From: an uncultured bacterium
GTDB lineage: Bacteria > Vulcanimicrobiota > Xenobia > Xenobiales > Xenobiaceae
Assembly (NCBI GenBank): GCA_934636825.1
Contig: CAKUBG010000012.1
Location: forward strand, 1-64,000
DNA length: 64,000 nt
Direction: 5' to 3'
The notes beneath the pieces are model-generated. The model was not told the DNA's origin. It was given only the letters and a program-made list of their open reading frames with translations, and made no database searches. Position numbers and translations under genes: made by a program. Below are positions 1 to 8,810 of the stretch, in pieces. Numbering within the stretch: position 1 is the stretch's first letter; every line of letters starts with the position of its first letter.

Positions 1-51
1 TGCACTTTACCAGAACATTGTATTACAGTGAGGTGTATTTCGTCCAAAATT

Positions 52-94
52 GACGCCATTCATCCCACGGTCTAAAGGCCGTGGGTTTTCTGGC
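52..94 (+). mobile_element. IS200/IS605-like right-end hairpin (possible omegaRNA 3' end)
   Basis: A 7-bp perfect stem (CCCACGG at 64-70, CCGTGGG at 79-85) with an 8-nt loop is preceded by CCATTCAT and followed by TTTTCTGG. This arrangement is the one I know from right ends of IS200/IS605 elements, where it also forms the 3' part of the TnpB guide RNA. No transposase or TnpB gene is visible inside the window; it would have to lie left of position 1 on the plus strand. The hairpin could instead be an ordinary terminator for an off-window gene, since a short T run follows it. Confidence 0.4.
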
Positions 95-104
95 TGAGTA
101 TCTT

Positions 105-141
105 ATAAAAAAACCGCTTTCCCATTTTGCTTAGGAAAGCA
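105..141 (-). terminator. Intrinsic terminator of the TonB-like gene
   Basis: Read on the minus strand, a GCTTTCC/GGAAAGC stem (116-122 with 134-140) is followed by GG and a run of seven T (complement of 107-113). It lies about 45 nt beyond the stop codon of the glycine-rich membrane protein. Confidence 0.7.
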
Positions 142-186
142 GTCTTTATCTACAAAAAGCCTGGTCAGCCCTCTATTAACTATGTG

Positions 187-1170
187 TTATTGCGGAATAA
201 AGAGCATATGCTCAATATTAAAAAATGTCCCTACAGGATCTTCCAAATGGGAGATAGATACATCGCGATAGCCACTAGCTACAGTTAAATCGTTTACACA
301 ACGGGACTCGCCCGGAGCCAAATCGCCCCACAAATAGGGATCGAGAATGCGATTCAATCCGTTGTAGCTTTCGCCGCGATGTATTTCGCCTTCAAAGCGG
401 AAATTGAGACGTTCGTCACTATTGTTGATAACAGTAACATTAAATTTAGAAGCTAAATAGACGCATATGAACTGCCCTATTTCGTTGGTGATACGAGCTT
501 TATCGGAAATATAGTGAGCCGGATCTACTTGTTTTTCGTAGACAGAAATGGTCTGATCGGGCTCGATAACGTAGATAAGGTCTTTAACGATTACGCCGCC
601 TTGGCCACCTTCACCGCCGTCTCCCCCTTCTCCGCCTTGGCCTCCGCCATCTTCACCGAAGCCGGAATGCTTGCCAAATTTCGAACCATCTTTACCATAG
701 CCGTGGCCGGTGGGATAGCCGGGATTGCCCATAGCGGAAACGCCCAATTTCGGCATATCGGGATCGATAGCTGTACGCAAACCCGAGCGTCCCGAGCCTT
801 TGCCTATTTTTTGGGCAGGATCGCCAGGAACTCCAGGCTTGCCGGGGCGTCCTATCTTGCCAGGGGCTACCCCATACTTATCCATGCTCGTTTTAGGCAC
901 ATTTTTGTAAAGCTCGGGATCGTACGGTTTTATTTTCTTGGGCTTTACCAGAGGAGCTTTCACAGGCTTGCGCACAGCCTCAGGCAGCTTGATAGAATCA
1001 GCTAAAGAAACTTGCGCTACTATGCGCAAACTGTCTTCATCGCTGTCCTTTTTGGGGCTATACCAAGCCAAAGCGGTCAGGGCCATCAAATGAAAGACTA
1101 TTGCCAAAACGACAGCCAAATGAATGGGGCGAAGGGAAGAATTGCCTGATCCGTTTTCGTAATTGTTCAA
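187..1170 (-). CDS. TonB-like membrane-anchored protein with collagen-like and poly-glycine linker
   Basis: Unrecognised 327-residue protein. The N-terminus carries one hydrophobic segment (about residues 17-37), then a Lys/Pro-rich stretch (about 60-90), the general layout of TonB-type energy transducers. It continues with five uninterrupted G-X-Y triplets (codons at 817-861), a Gly-rich tract containing GGQGGEGGDGGEGGQGG, and a C-terminal domain of about 130 residues with no motif I recognise. The C-terminal Tyr-Pro signature of TonB is not visible, so a TonB role is only an analogy. The start is TTG at 1170, with a weak upstream GGTGAGAG. An intrinsic terminator follows the gene. It probably sits in the inner membrane with the rest in the periplasm. 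Confidence 0.7.
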   Translation of the reverse strand: MNNYENGSGNSSLRPIHLAVVLAIVFHLMALTALAWYSPKKDSDEDSLRIVAQVSLADSIKLPEAVRKPVKAPLVKPKKIKPYDPELYKNVPKTSMDKYGVAPGKIGRPGKPGVPGDPAQKIGKGSGRSGLRTAIDPDMPKLGVSAMGNPGYPTGHGYGKDGSKFGKHSGFGEDGGGQGGEGGDGGEGGQGGVIVKDLIYVIEPDQTISVYEKQVDPAHYISDKARITNEIGQFICVYLASKFNVTVINNSDERLNFRFEGEIHRGESYNGLNRILDPYLWGDLAPGESRCVNDLTVASGYRDVSISHLEDPVGTFFNIEHMLFIPQ

Positions 1171-1198
1171 CTTCTCTCACCAAGAGTAAATTCTTCAG

Positions 1199-1238
1199 AA
1201 AAAAAACCGGGCGGCCCCAAATGGAGCTGCCCTTTTTT
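1199..1238. terminator. Bidirectional terminator between two minus-strand genes
   Basis: A GC-rich stem (GGGC and GC at 1209-1215, GC and GCCC at 1227-1232) is flanked by eight A on the left and six T on the right, so it can stop transcription both ways. It ends the helical-repeat gene upstream of the TonB-like gene. Confidence 0.6.
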
Positions 1239-1267
1239 CAATAAATGGCTATAGTAACAAGCGCATA

Positions 1268-1942
1268 TTAAGCTTGACCAATACGTTTAAGTGCTTCGGT
1301 ACCGGCCTGAGCTAACTCAGCATCGGTACTGTCGGCAGCAGCGGTGACTACAGGTAAAGCAGCCCCGCCCAACATTTGTACGGCGTCAGTCAAAACCTTA
1401 ATTTTCTCCTGGCCATGACCTTCGGCACGCATAAAAGTGACCAAATCGGGAAGCAATTCGGCGCCAAATTTTTGCAACAGCCATAAAGTGACGTCAATAG
1501 TGTGTTCATCAAACGTCCCGGAAATGAGCTCTCGCCCCAAAGCCATGATATAAGGACGGTAGCGACCGGGATAGCGTCTGAAGACAGCACGGACTAAAGT
1601 AAATTTTACATAGGGGACAGTACATCTGTCGGCAGCTTTAAATATGGCATTGACATAGCCGGCCGGATTTTTATCCATCATCAGTTCAGCCACTTTGTCA
1701 ACAACACTGACGCCGCCCAGCAACAAATTGCCCAACAGCTCGAAGGCAATTCCCTCTAAAGACTTAGGGTTGGCACTCAATTCTTCAGCTACTTTGTCTA
1801 ATCCGAGCTTTTCACGTTCGGCTCTTTCGGAATCGGTTGCCGCTTTTTCCTGAGTCTCGGCAGAGGCTAAATCACCGCCCAAGAAGATCTCAAGCAATTC
1901 ATCTTTTTTGCATTCGCAGGGATTGTTTTGAAGTTCACTCAT
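1268..1942 (-). CDS. HEAT-like alpha-helical protein of unknown function
   Basis: Unrecognised soluble protein of about 224 residues. It begins MSELQNNPCECKKDELL, and the C-terminal half reads as repeated amphipathic helix pairs (AVFRRYPGRYRPYI, ALGRELISG, LLQKFGAELLPDLVTFM, and a final segment ending EALKRIG), which resembles HEAT-type repeats. The frame stays open further upstream to 2113, with alternative starts at 1996 and 2113. That extension is hydrophobic and basic, unlike the rest, and runs toward the divergent pgpH promoter region, so I prefer the ATG at 1942. No start has a strong Shine-Dalgarno sequence. There are no enzymatic motifs. A scaffold or protein-interaction role is inference. 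Confidence 0.6.
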   Translation of the reverse strand: MSELQNNPCECKKDELLEIFLGGDLASAETQEKAATDSERAEREKLGLDKVAEELSANPKSLEGIAFELLGNLLLGGVSVVDKVAELMMDKNPAGYVNAIFKAADRCTVPYVKFTLVRAVFRRYPGRYRPYIMALGRELISGTFDEHTIDVTLWLLQKFGAELLPDLVTFMRAEGHGQEKIKVLTDAVQMLGGAALPVVTAAADSTDAELAQAGTEALKRIGQA

Positions 1943-2158
1943 GCCAGAACTTTCGCCATATCGGAATTTCAAACCTTTTTCTTGGCCATGCAACATTTTA
2001 TCTATTCTCTGGCAAAAGACACGTTTTGTGCACTTGCCGACACTGCGAATTATCCATTTTTTTACCGCAATAAGCTTTCCTATCCTCACAATCATAAGCA
2101 AGGCTTTAATCATAATGACTAGAACTAAGTAGGCAGCATAACGAGCGAGAGTATCATA

Positions 2159-4339
2159 ATGGCAAATTTTTTAGCTAGAATAAAAGACATAGTGCAATCT
2201 ATGCACGATCGGAACAAACTTATTTGTTTAGGCATAGGCATTTTTGTTTATGTAATTTCCGTGGCTATGCTTATAGTGACCGATTTGCCCAACATCAATA
2301 GAGTAGAAGTGGGCAAACCTGCTCCCTGGGATATAAAAGCTTCACGATCTGTGCAAATTGTAGACGAACAGCGTTGGCATAAAGCCAAAGAGCAAGCCGC
2401 TTCCCAAGTTGCTTCTATTGAAAATATCAGCCCTCAGTCTTTAGAAATAAGCAAAAACAAGATCAGCCAAACTTTCAATATTATCCGTGAAGCTCAGAGA
2501 GGACACGCTTCTGGTAAATTTACCGATAAAGAAGTAGCCGATGTATCCGCACAAGTGCCCTTAGACTTGGGCTTAACTACCGTAAAAACTTTGCTTAACG
2601 CCAGCGTTCCTGCCTTAGAGCAATATTATACGAACAGCGAACATATTCTCGGCGTAGTTATGCAAACCGGTGTGCGCGAAGACGAAATAGATGCAGCCTA
2701 CAAGCGTATTGAACAAGAAGCCAGAGCCTTACCCGGTCTTACCGAAGCCAACGCCTCTATAGATGCCGAACTAGCCAGAGCGGCCCTCGTTCCCAACAAA
2801 TTTATCGACTACAATGCCACTCAACAAGCCAAAATCCAAGCCAGCGATAAAGTAGAGCCCATTACCAAAACCATCCTTCCTGGCCAGATTGTCATTCGTG
2901 AAGGCGACATCGTAGGCGAACACGACGTGCCGGTTTTGGAAGCTTTAGGCGTATACAAAAAAGGCATAACTTGGAGCGCTCTCTTCATATATTGCACCAT
3001 GGTGTTGGTCATGCAAATTTTGGCCAACTACTATATAAAGCTTTATATACCGCAGTTTTTCAACAATTTACGTTTAGTATTCGGCGTAGCCTTTCTTTGT
3101 ATAGCTTTTGTGGTCATTTCCCGCTACACAACCATGCTGTCGCCTTATTTGTTACCTATCGCTTTCACCAGTATGCTGATTTCTATTTTGGCCGATCCTC
3201 GTTTGTCTTTGATGATTGTCAGCATGTTGGGAATTTACTCAGGCATAATGACCAATACTTTGGAAGCTGCCGTTTCTGTGCTCATTACAGGCATGGTTGG
3301 CGCTTTAGCTGTACAAAATGCCAACAAACGCTGGAACGTAGTAACGGCCTCTCTCTGGGTCTGGGCCATCAATGTATTGGTCGTAGCTATTTTTGCTTTA
3401 AGCAACTGTGACAGCCTCGAAGAACTGGCTGTATGCGCTCTCTTCTACGGAGGGCTTAACGGTTTATTACCAGCTTTAATCGCCTCCGGAGCTCTACCTT
3501 TCTTAGAAGGCGCTTGCAAAGTAACTACCCATATTCGTCTGTTGGAATTGGCCAATCCTAATGAGCCGGCTTTACATGAATTGCTTAACAGAGCTCCAGG
3601 AACTTACATGCACTCTATTATGGTAGCCAATTTGGCCGAAGCAGCCGCCCAAGCCATAGGTGCCGACAGCATGTTGTGCCGAGCCGGTGCCTACTATCAC
3701 GATTTAGGGAAAATGAGACAGCCCAACATGTTTGTAGAGAACCAAACTGGCCACGAAAATCCTCACGATAAGTTGCCTCCGGCTTTGTCAGCTATGATAG
3801 TAATTTCCCATATTAAGCTCGGCCAAGAAATGGCCAAAAAGTATAAATTGCCTCCAGAAATAGCCAAATTTATTCCTGAACATCATGGCACCAATTTGGC
3901 CTCTTTCTTCTATCAGAAAGCCAAAATGCAAGACGACGAGCCTGTCTTTGCCGAAGATTTCCGCTATCCAGGACCGCGTCCACAGTCAAAAGAAACGGCC
4001 ATTGTTATGATGTGCGACGGTATCGAAGCCGCTTCACGCACTCTGCCCGTACCCAACAGAGAGAATCTAAAAAATTTAATTGATAAAATTGTGGGCGGCA
4101 TTATCAACAACCATCAGTTGGACGAATGCCCTCTTTCAATGCGCGATATAAATACAGTAAAAGCCTCGATTTTGCGTTCTCTGACTAGCCATTATCATAA
4201 TCGCGTGGCTTATCCCGATTCTAAAACTATGGGCAAACAGCCCGCTGTTTCTACATCTTCTACGTCCAAGTCGGCTTCAGCTTCCTCAGAAACTTCTCAA
4301 GCCAAAACAACAACTGAAGTAAAAAAGAAAGATACTTAG
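2159..4339 (+). CDS. pgpH: PgpH/YqfF-type cyclic-di-AMP phosphodiesterase (7TM-HD)
   Basis: 726 residues with the PgpH layout: an N-terminal transmembrane helix (about residues 20-40), a large extracytoplasmic 7TMR-HDED sensor region (about 45-270), a cluster of transmembrane helices (about 275-440) and a cytosolic HD phosphohydrolase domain. The metal-binding residues are visible: H485 in GTYMHSIMVANL, H514-D515 in YYHDLGKM and H575-H576 in PEHHGT. Family members hydrolyse cyclic-di-AMP to pApA, which links the nucleotide to wall and osmotic homeostasis. The C-terminal 50 residues are Ser/Thr/Lys-rich. The ybeY gene follows, the arrangement common in Firmicutes. The start ATG is preceded by GAGAG. 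Confidence 0.9.
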   Translation: MANFLARIKDIVQSMHDRNKLICLGIGIFVYVISVAMLIVTDLPNINRVEVGKPAPWDIKASRSVQIVDEQRWHKAKEQAASQVASIENISPQSLEISKNKISQTFNIIREAQRGHASGKFTDKEVADVSAQVPLDLGLTTVKTLLNASVPALEQYYTNSEHILGVVMQTGVREDEIDAAYKRIEQEARALPGLTEANASIDAELARAALVPNKFIDYNATQQAKIQASDKVEPITKTILPGQIVIREGDIVGEHDVPVLEALGVYKKGITWSALFIYCTMVLVMQILANYYIKLYIPQFFNNLRLVFGVAFLCIAFVVISRYTTMLSPYLLPIAFTSMLISILADPRLSLMIVSMLGIYSGIMTNTLEAAVSVLITGMVGALAVQNANKRWNVVTASLWVWAINVLVVAIFALSNCDSLEELAVCALFYGGLNGLLPALIASGALPFLEGACKVTTHIRLLELANPNEPALHELLNRAPGTYMHSIMVANLAEAAAQAIGADSMLCRAGAYYHDLGKMRQPNMFVENQTGHENPHDKLPPALSAMIVISHIKLGQEMAKKYKLPPEIAKFIPEHHGTNLASFFYQKAKMQDDEPVFAEDFRYPGPRPQSKETAIVMMCDGIEAASRTLPVPNRENLKNLIDKIVGGIINNHQLDECPLSMRDINTVKASILRSLTSHYHNRVAYPDSKTMGKQPAVSTSSTSKSASASSETSQAKTTTEVKKKDT

Positions 4340-4461
4340 GGAGGGTTTAACCGGGGCGACAAGAGAAAATACCTTTGATAAAGCGTTTTGCAAGAAAAAT
4401 ATAGCGGTCAAAATCAAAAAATAAAGCCGAGATTTTTTTTGCTATGAGGAGCAGCCTAAAA

Positions 4462-5043
4462 ATGCGTGGACGTTCATTAAAAGTAAGAACTGAACTTTTC
4501 AACAAAACAAGAGAAAATTTCTCCGAAGTTTCCAAGAGTTTTTATCGCCAAGCCGTTTACGAGGCTGTGCGCATAATCGATCAGAAAATAGGCTTATTTA
4601 AATGCTTGGGCAAAATGGTCAACGAAAGCGAAGTGGCCACAACTATCGACCAGCGAAAATTTGAAGTTGAACTCTCTATTGTTGATGATTCGGCTATTCA
4701 CGCTCTCAATAAAGAATTTCGTCAAGTCGATTCCCCTACCGATGTTTTGAGCTTTCCTGCTTGGGAAGACGAGCCCGCTTTACTTATTTATCCTGATGTA
4801 CATCTCTATTTAGGCGAAATTGTTATCAGCTTAGATACAGCTAAGCGCCAAGCTAGAGAAGATGGTATTAGTTTGCGCCACATGATCGCTTGGCTGGTAG
4901 CCCACGCTATGCTTCATTTAGTAGGTTTTGATCATCCTACCGAAGAGACCCGCCAAGTTATGCGCACCTATGAATTGGCTATAGTGGAAGCTATGGGTTT
5001 CAATTCAATTCCTAAGATGGCAGCTGAAGTCTACACAAAATAA
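4462..5043 (+). CDS. ybeY: Endoribonuclease YbeY
   Basis: Zinc-dependent endoribonuclease involved in 16S rRNA 3' maturation and ribosome quality control. The signature HAMLHLVGFDH, with its three zinc-ligating histidines, is intact near the C-terminus, and the conserved NKEFRQVDSPTDVLSFP segment lies upstream of it. The protein has 193 residues, somewhat longer than the usual 150 or so because of a basic N-terminal extension of about 45 residues. The ATG at 4462 has AGGAG ten bases upstream; an in-frame ATG at 4444 lacks a ribosome binding site. It lies between pgpH and the RNase H-Nudix gene, only six bases before the latter, so the genes are probably co-transcribed. Confidence 0.93.
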   Translation: MRGRSLKVRTELFNKTRENFSEVSKSFYRQAVYEAVRIIDQKIGLFKCLGKMVNESEVATTIDQRKFEVELSIVDDSAIHALNKEFRQVDSPTDVLSFPAWEDEPALLIYPDVHLYLGEIVISLDTAKRQAREDGISLRHMIAWLVAHAMLHLVGFDHPTEETRQVMRTYELAIVEAMGFNSIPKMAAEVYTK

Positions 5044-5049
5044 GCTAAA

Positions 5050-5937
5050 GTGACACAGAGTCTAGTAATACATACTTGCGGAACAGCCCGCAACAATCCG
5101 GGAAGCGCCGGCGTCGGTCTGGTTATCGAAACTCCGGACGGAAGCCGAGTACTCGTATCCGAAAATATAGGCATTGCCACTACCGCACAAGCGCAGTATC
5201 AAGCGGTAATTATGGCTTTGTTGTGGGCTTCTGAGCACAAATATACACAAGTCAAAATACTTTTAAACAACGCCAAAATGATTCGTAGTCTATTGCATAA
5301 TCCGACAATAGACGATTTGAGCATTTTGGGATTACACAAAAGAGCCCGTCGCTTGGCTCGCTCTCTGAAAGTAAACTTTGCTTTATACGACAGCTTAAAA
5401 CCAAATAAAGTTATCACTTTAGCTTTGGAAGCTAGTTTGCGCCCTCCGGCCGATACTACGGTCGTAAGCGCCGAGGAGAAAGACAAACAAGAAGCCAAAA
5501 GTCATCACGCCATCCAGCAATCAGCCGGCGGTGTCCTTTACAAGCAAGAAGGCGACAAATTAAAAGTTTGCCTTATTGCTAAAAAAGGAGGCGCCGTTTG
5601 GGCTTTACCCAAAGGCAGAGTACAGAGTGGCGAAACTTGGGAAATGACAGCCACCAGAGAAGTGCTGGAAGAAACTGGCCATTTAGCAACTATTGCCGAA
5701 CGTATCGATCAGATAGAATATTATTTCTATTGGCGCGACAATCGCACTCTCTATTATAAGATGGTTACTTTCTTCCTTATGCCTTTAATTCAAGAAAATG
5801 CCTCTGTACCGGATGGAGAAGCTTCTGAAGTAGCCTGGTTCGATTTTGGTGAAGCTTGGCGCAAACTATATTATCAGAGTGAAAAGAATATTTTGCAGCA
5901 AGCCAAACACATTTTACATACTGCCAAGCTGATTTAG
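5050..5937 (+). CDS. Degenerate RNase H-like domain fused to a Nudix hydrolase
   Basis: 295 residues in two domains. Residues 1-130 follow the RNase HI fold pattern (RNNPGSAGVGLVIE, then AQAQYQAVIMAL, then KILLNNAKMIRSLL), but the catalytic carboxylates appear replaced: the D of TDG is C in HTCGT, the E of the AEY motif is Q, and the D of SDS is N. The domain therefore looks non-catalytic. Residues 155-295 form a Nudix domain with a good Nudix box (G-x5-E-x7-REV-x-EE-x-G, in GRVQSGETWEMTATREVLEE), preceded by WALPKG. The Nudix half should hydrolyse a nucleoside diphosphate-linked substrate; which one cannot be told. The start is GTG, six bases after ybeY. Confidence 0.85.
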   Translation: MTQSLVIHTCGTARNNPGSAGVGLVIETPDGSRVLVSENIGIATTAQAQYQAVIMALLWASEHKYTQVKILLNNAKMIRSLLHNPTIDDLSILGLHKRARRLARSLKVNFALYDSLKPNKVITLALEASLRPPADTTVVSAEEKDKQEAKSHHAIQQSAGGVLYKQEGDKLKVCLIAKKGGAVWALPKGRVQSGETWEMTATREVLEETGHLATIAERIDQIEYYFYWRDNRTLYYKMVTFFLMPLIQENASVPDGEASEVAWFDFGEAWRKLYYQSEKNILQQAKHILHTAKLI

Positions 5938-5962
5938 CATCATTTCAAGTAGGAGTCAGTCT

Positions 5963-7516
5963 GTGGCCATACCAGACGCTTGCCTCAAGCGCAAAGCTAT
6001 CGCTCTTATTTCTCTCTATATAGTCGAAAACAACGGCATACGTTTTTTGGCTTCTTCCTTGCGCTCTCGAGGTTGGCGTGTTATCGAAATCTACTTTAAA
6101 GATTATCAGCATCACCACTTTACTGAGCCCAGCGATAAGGAATATGCCCTGCTTTTTGAAATATTACATCGCGAAAACGTCGACCTTATCGGTTTATCGG
6201 TGCGAGCTGGCGGCTATAACAAATTGGCCCAAAGTTTAAGTAAAAAGCTCAGACAAGAATTTAATTTACCAATAATATGGGGTGGAATGCACGTCACCAT
6301 GGATCCCGAAAGTGCTTTAGATTCTTGTCAAGGCATTATTATAGGCGAAGGTGAAGACACGATCGTTGAGCTTATGGAAGCCGTAGAGCAACAGCGCTCT
6401 TGGCAAGGCATTAACGGTTTGTGGTACAAAGAGGCCAACGGTACAGTAGTGCGCAATGCGCCGCGCCGCTTACACAACAACTTGGACGATTTGCCTTTTC
6501 GCGATTTTCACTCTCATAAAAGCAAATATTATATAAACAATAACCACCTGACCTCAGGCGATCCTTATATAAATCAAACTATATATCTTATGATATCGGC
6601 GCGGGGCTGCCTTTTTAATTGTTCATATTGCGACATCAGTGCTTTGCGCAAAAGTTATAAAGATCTGGGGCAATTCTATCGCGTTATGAGTCCAGAGCGC
6701 ACAGTGGAAGAGTGCGTATATGCCAAGCAAAATTTTCCCAATCTACGCCGTTTCCGTTTTGACGATGAGCTTTTTTGCTTACATCCGGAATGGGTAAAAA
6801 AATTTTGCCACCTTTATCGACAACAAAAAATCGATTTGCCTTTTGAAATTTTAACTGATCCGCGTGTAGTGCAAAAAGAAATATTGCAACAATTAAAAGA
6901 CGTCGGTTTAGACACAGTTATGATGGGCATTCAGCATATTAGTGCAGTCAATAAACGCCTATACAATCGCGAAGTAAGCGATCAAAAAGTATTGGAAGCT
7001 GGACGCATATTGCATGAACTTGACTTAAAAGTTTGTTACCAGATACTTTTGGACGATCCGCACGTTGCCACCCCGGAGAAAAGACAGCTTTTCGAGCTTT
7101 TAGTTCAATTGCCCCGACCTTACGATCTTTATCTCTTTTCTTTGTCTTATTGGCCGCAGACAGATATTACCGAGCACTATCTAGCTGACGGCACCATTAC
7201 CCCCGATCAAGTAGAAGGTCGCAACGATAAATGTCTTAAACAATTTCGCGTTTCTCTTTCCTGGCCACGCCCGGCAGAAGATACTTTTTGGTATTCAATT
7301 TATACACTTTTATCCAAGCCAGTGCCGCTTAGCTTTATAAAATTTTTGGCTTCTTCCCCATATTTGCAAAGCCATCCGACTCCGGTACGCTACTTGGCTC
7401 AAGCCTTAAATTTTAGTAAATTGGCTCTTTTGGCCTGGCAAATGTTGCGGCGCGGCGAACTCACTAGAGATACGCTTTGCCGCTGGGTCAATTTGTGTTC
7501 TTTGCCTACTTCTTAG
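5963..7516 (+). CDS. B12-binding-domain radical SAM protein
   Basis: 517-residue member of the cobalamin-binding-domain/radical SAM family. The N-terminal 140 residues follow the Rossmann-like B12-binding pattern (VDLIGLSVRAGGYN, WGGMHVTMDPESAL, IIGEGEDTIVELMEA), although the classic DxHxxG cobalamin motif is not evident. The radical SAM [4Fe-4S] motif is C216-x3-C220-x2-C223 in RGCLFNCSYCD. Families of this layout carry out methylations, methylthiolations and ring rearrangements; the substrate cannot be told. The GTG start has AGGAG at 5951-5955. It follows the RNase H-Nudix gene by 25 bases. Its last 11 bases overlap the convergent PTS gene. Confidence 0.85.
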   Translation: MAIPDACLKRKAIALISLYIVENNGIRFLASSLRSRGWRVIEIYFKDYQHHHFTEPSDKEYALLFEILHRENVDLIGLSVRAGGYNKLAQSLSKKLRQEFNLPIIWGGMHVTMDPESALDSCQGIIIGEGEDTIVELMEAVEQQRSWQGINGLWYKEANGTVVRNAPRRLHNNLDDLPFRDFHSHKSKYYINNNHLTSGDPYINQTIYLMISARGCLFNCSYCDISALRKSYKDLGQFYRVMSPERTVEECVYAKQNFPNLRRFRFDDELFCLHPEWVKKFCHLYRQQKIDLPFEILTDPRVVQKEILQQLKDVGLDTVMMGIQHISAVNKRLYNREVSDQKVLEAGRILHELDLKVCYQILLDDPHVATPEKRQLFELLVQLPRPYDLYLFSLSYWPQTDITEHYLADGTITPDQVEGRNDKCLKQFRVSLSWPRPAEDTFWYSIYTLLSKPVPLSFIKFLASSPYLQSHPTPVRYLAQALNFSKLALLAWQMLRRGELTRDTLCRWVNLCSLPTS

Positions 7517-8810
7517 CTTGCTTACCTAAATCAGCATGTTTATCGGTATAGCGCAAAAAAGGCAACCACACTATACCGCTAACGCAAAAATTAACGGCAA
7601 AGAGCAGCAAGCTGCGCCAATCTTGCGTAGAGAGAATTGCACCCAAAAAGCCTGGCATTACCCACGGCACTTCAATAAAGGGAGCACCGACAAAACCCCA
7701 ACTCACGGCACACCAAGCGATAAGGCCACAAATCATAGGAGCCACAATACAAGGAATAGCTAAAATAGGATTGGCTATCACGGGTAAGCCGAATAAAAAA
7801 GGTTCGTTTACATTGAATAGAGCCGGCACAATAGCTATTTTACCCACTTTGCGAAAGTGGCCGTTCTTAAAGAAGAAAAGCAAACAAGTTGGGGCTAAAG
7901 TAGCTCCGGAGCCGCCAATCCAGATAAACCATTGGTAAAAAGGATAAGCGGTAACATGAGGTAGAGGTAAGCCGACACTATGCGCTTCGGCATTGGCAGC
8001 CACAAACTGTTGCCAGAGAGGCAACATAACAGCATTAATGACAGAAATGCCATGAATGCCAGCCACGGCAAAAAGATGCAAAAAGAAGTTGCTAGCTTCT
8101 ACAGCCGTTAGAGTATCACCCATACCGGCTAAAGGAGACATCAACCAAAGGACGCCTTCATTTATATTAAAGTCGCACACGTGGCTGACAAGCCAAATAA
8201 TACTTACAGCAACCAACATAGGTAAAAAGCCGGCAAAAGCCTCCGTCACCGCTGGCGGAATACTTTTGCTAACTTCATCTTGCTCAGCCTGAGGACGATC
8301 GGGACGCAAAAAAAGGCGCGACAACTCTACCATAAAAATGGCCACAATAATGCCTAAGAATATGCCTTCAGGCCCAAACGGTTTGAGAGGAATGGCCCAT
8401 TGTGCTCCCTCACCCTCGGCAAAAACTACCTTACTCGGAGCTTTGGTCACTAAAAGAGCTGCCACAGCTCCCAATCCCTGAGGTATGGGAGCCATATTAT
8501 ATTGTTTAGCTAAAGCTGTAGCTATAGTGAAGGCGATATATAACCCCAGGAGACCCATAGTTAAGCGGTAAGGGATATAAAAATCGGCAGAATTAGCCAA
8601 ATACCATTGGCCTAAAGCCGTATCGACTAAGTTGGGCAACCAAGCTACTTCCCCACCAAAATACTGAGTCAGAACTTCGCCCTGAGCTCCTAAAAGTAAA
8701 AAAGTGCTGCCCACCAAAATAATTGGCACAGAACCGAGCATTCCGTCTCTTAAGGCCAAAACATGGCGCTGATTGGCAAATTTTTCCAATAACTCAACAC
8801 ACTTGGCCAT
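7506..8810 (-). CDS. PTS EIIC permease, cellobiose/lactose family
   Basis: About 434 residues and roughly ten hydrophobic segments. The EIIC signature is clear: FNVNEPFLFGLPVIANP, then FIEVPWVMPGFLGAIL, and near the start LALRDGMLGSVPIILVGS. This family imports cellobiose, chitobiose or lactose-type beta-glycosides with phosphorylation by EIIB. I chose the ATG at 8810 because MAKCVELLEKFANQRH matches the family's usual N-terminus; the frame remains open to 8939. No EIIA, EIIB, EI, HPr or glycosidase gene is nearby, so the permease is an orphan here and must use partners encoded elsewhere. A catabolite-responsive-like site lies about 130 bases upstream. Confidence 0.88.
   Translation of the reverse strand: MAKCVELLEKFANQRHVLALRDGMLGSVPIILVGSTFLLLGAQGEVLTQYFGGEVAWLPNLVDTALGQWYLANSADFYIPYRLTMGLLGLYIAFTIATALAKQYNMAPIPQGLGAVAALLVTKAPSKVVFAEGEGAQWAIPLKPFGPEGIFLGIIVAIFMVELSRLFLRPDRPQAEQDEVSKSIPPAVTEAFAGFLPMLVAVSIIWLVSHVCDFNINEGVLWLMSPLAGMGDTLTAVEASNFFLHLFAVAGIHGISVINAVMLPLWQQFVAANAEAHSVGLPLPHVTAYPFYQWFIWIGGSGATLAPTCLLFFFKNGHFRKVGKIAIVPALFNVNEPFLFGLPVIANPILAIPCIVAPMICGLIAWCAVSWGFVGAPFIEVPWVMPGFLGAILSTQDWRSLLLFAVNFCVSGIVWLPFLRYTDKHADLGKQAKK

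Noticed and set aside
1..75. Open frame on the plus strand ending at 75, possibly the end of tnpB
   Set aside because: The 24 visible residues show no TnpB feature, so it cannot be supported as a gene.
514..1005. A 163-residue open frame on the plus strand across the TonB-like gene
   Set aside because: It runs antisense to a gene with a clear domain layout, start and terminator, and has no ribosome site or known pattern.
1943..2113. N-terminal extension of the helical-repeat gene to 2113
   Set aside because: The extra 57 residues are hydrophobic and basic, unlike the rest, and no ribosome site supports them.
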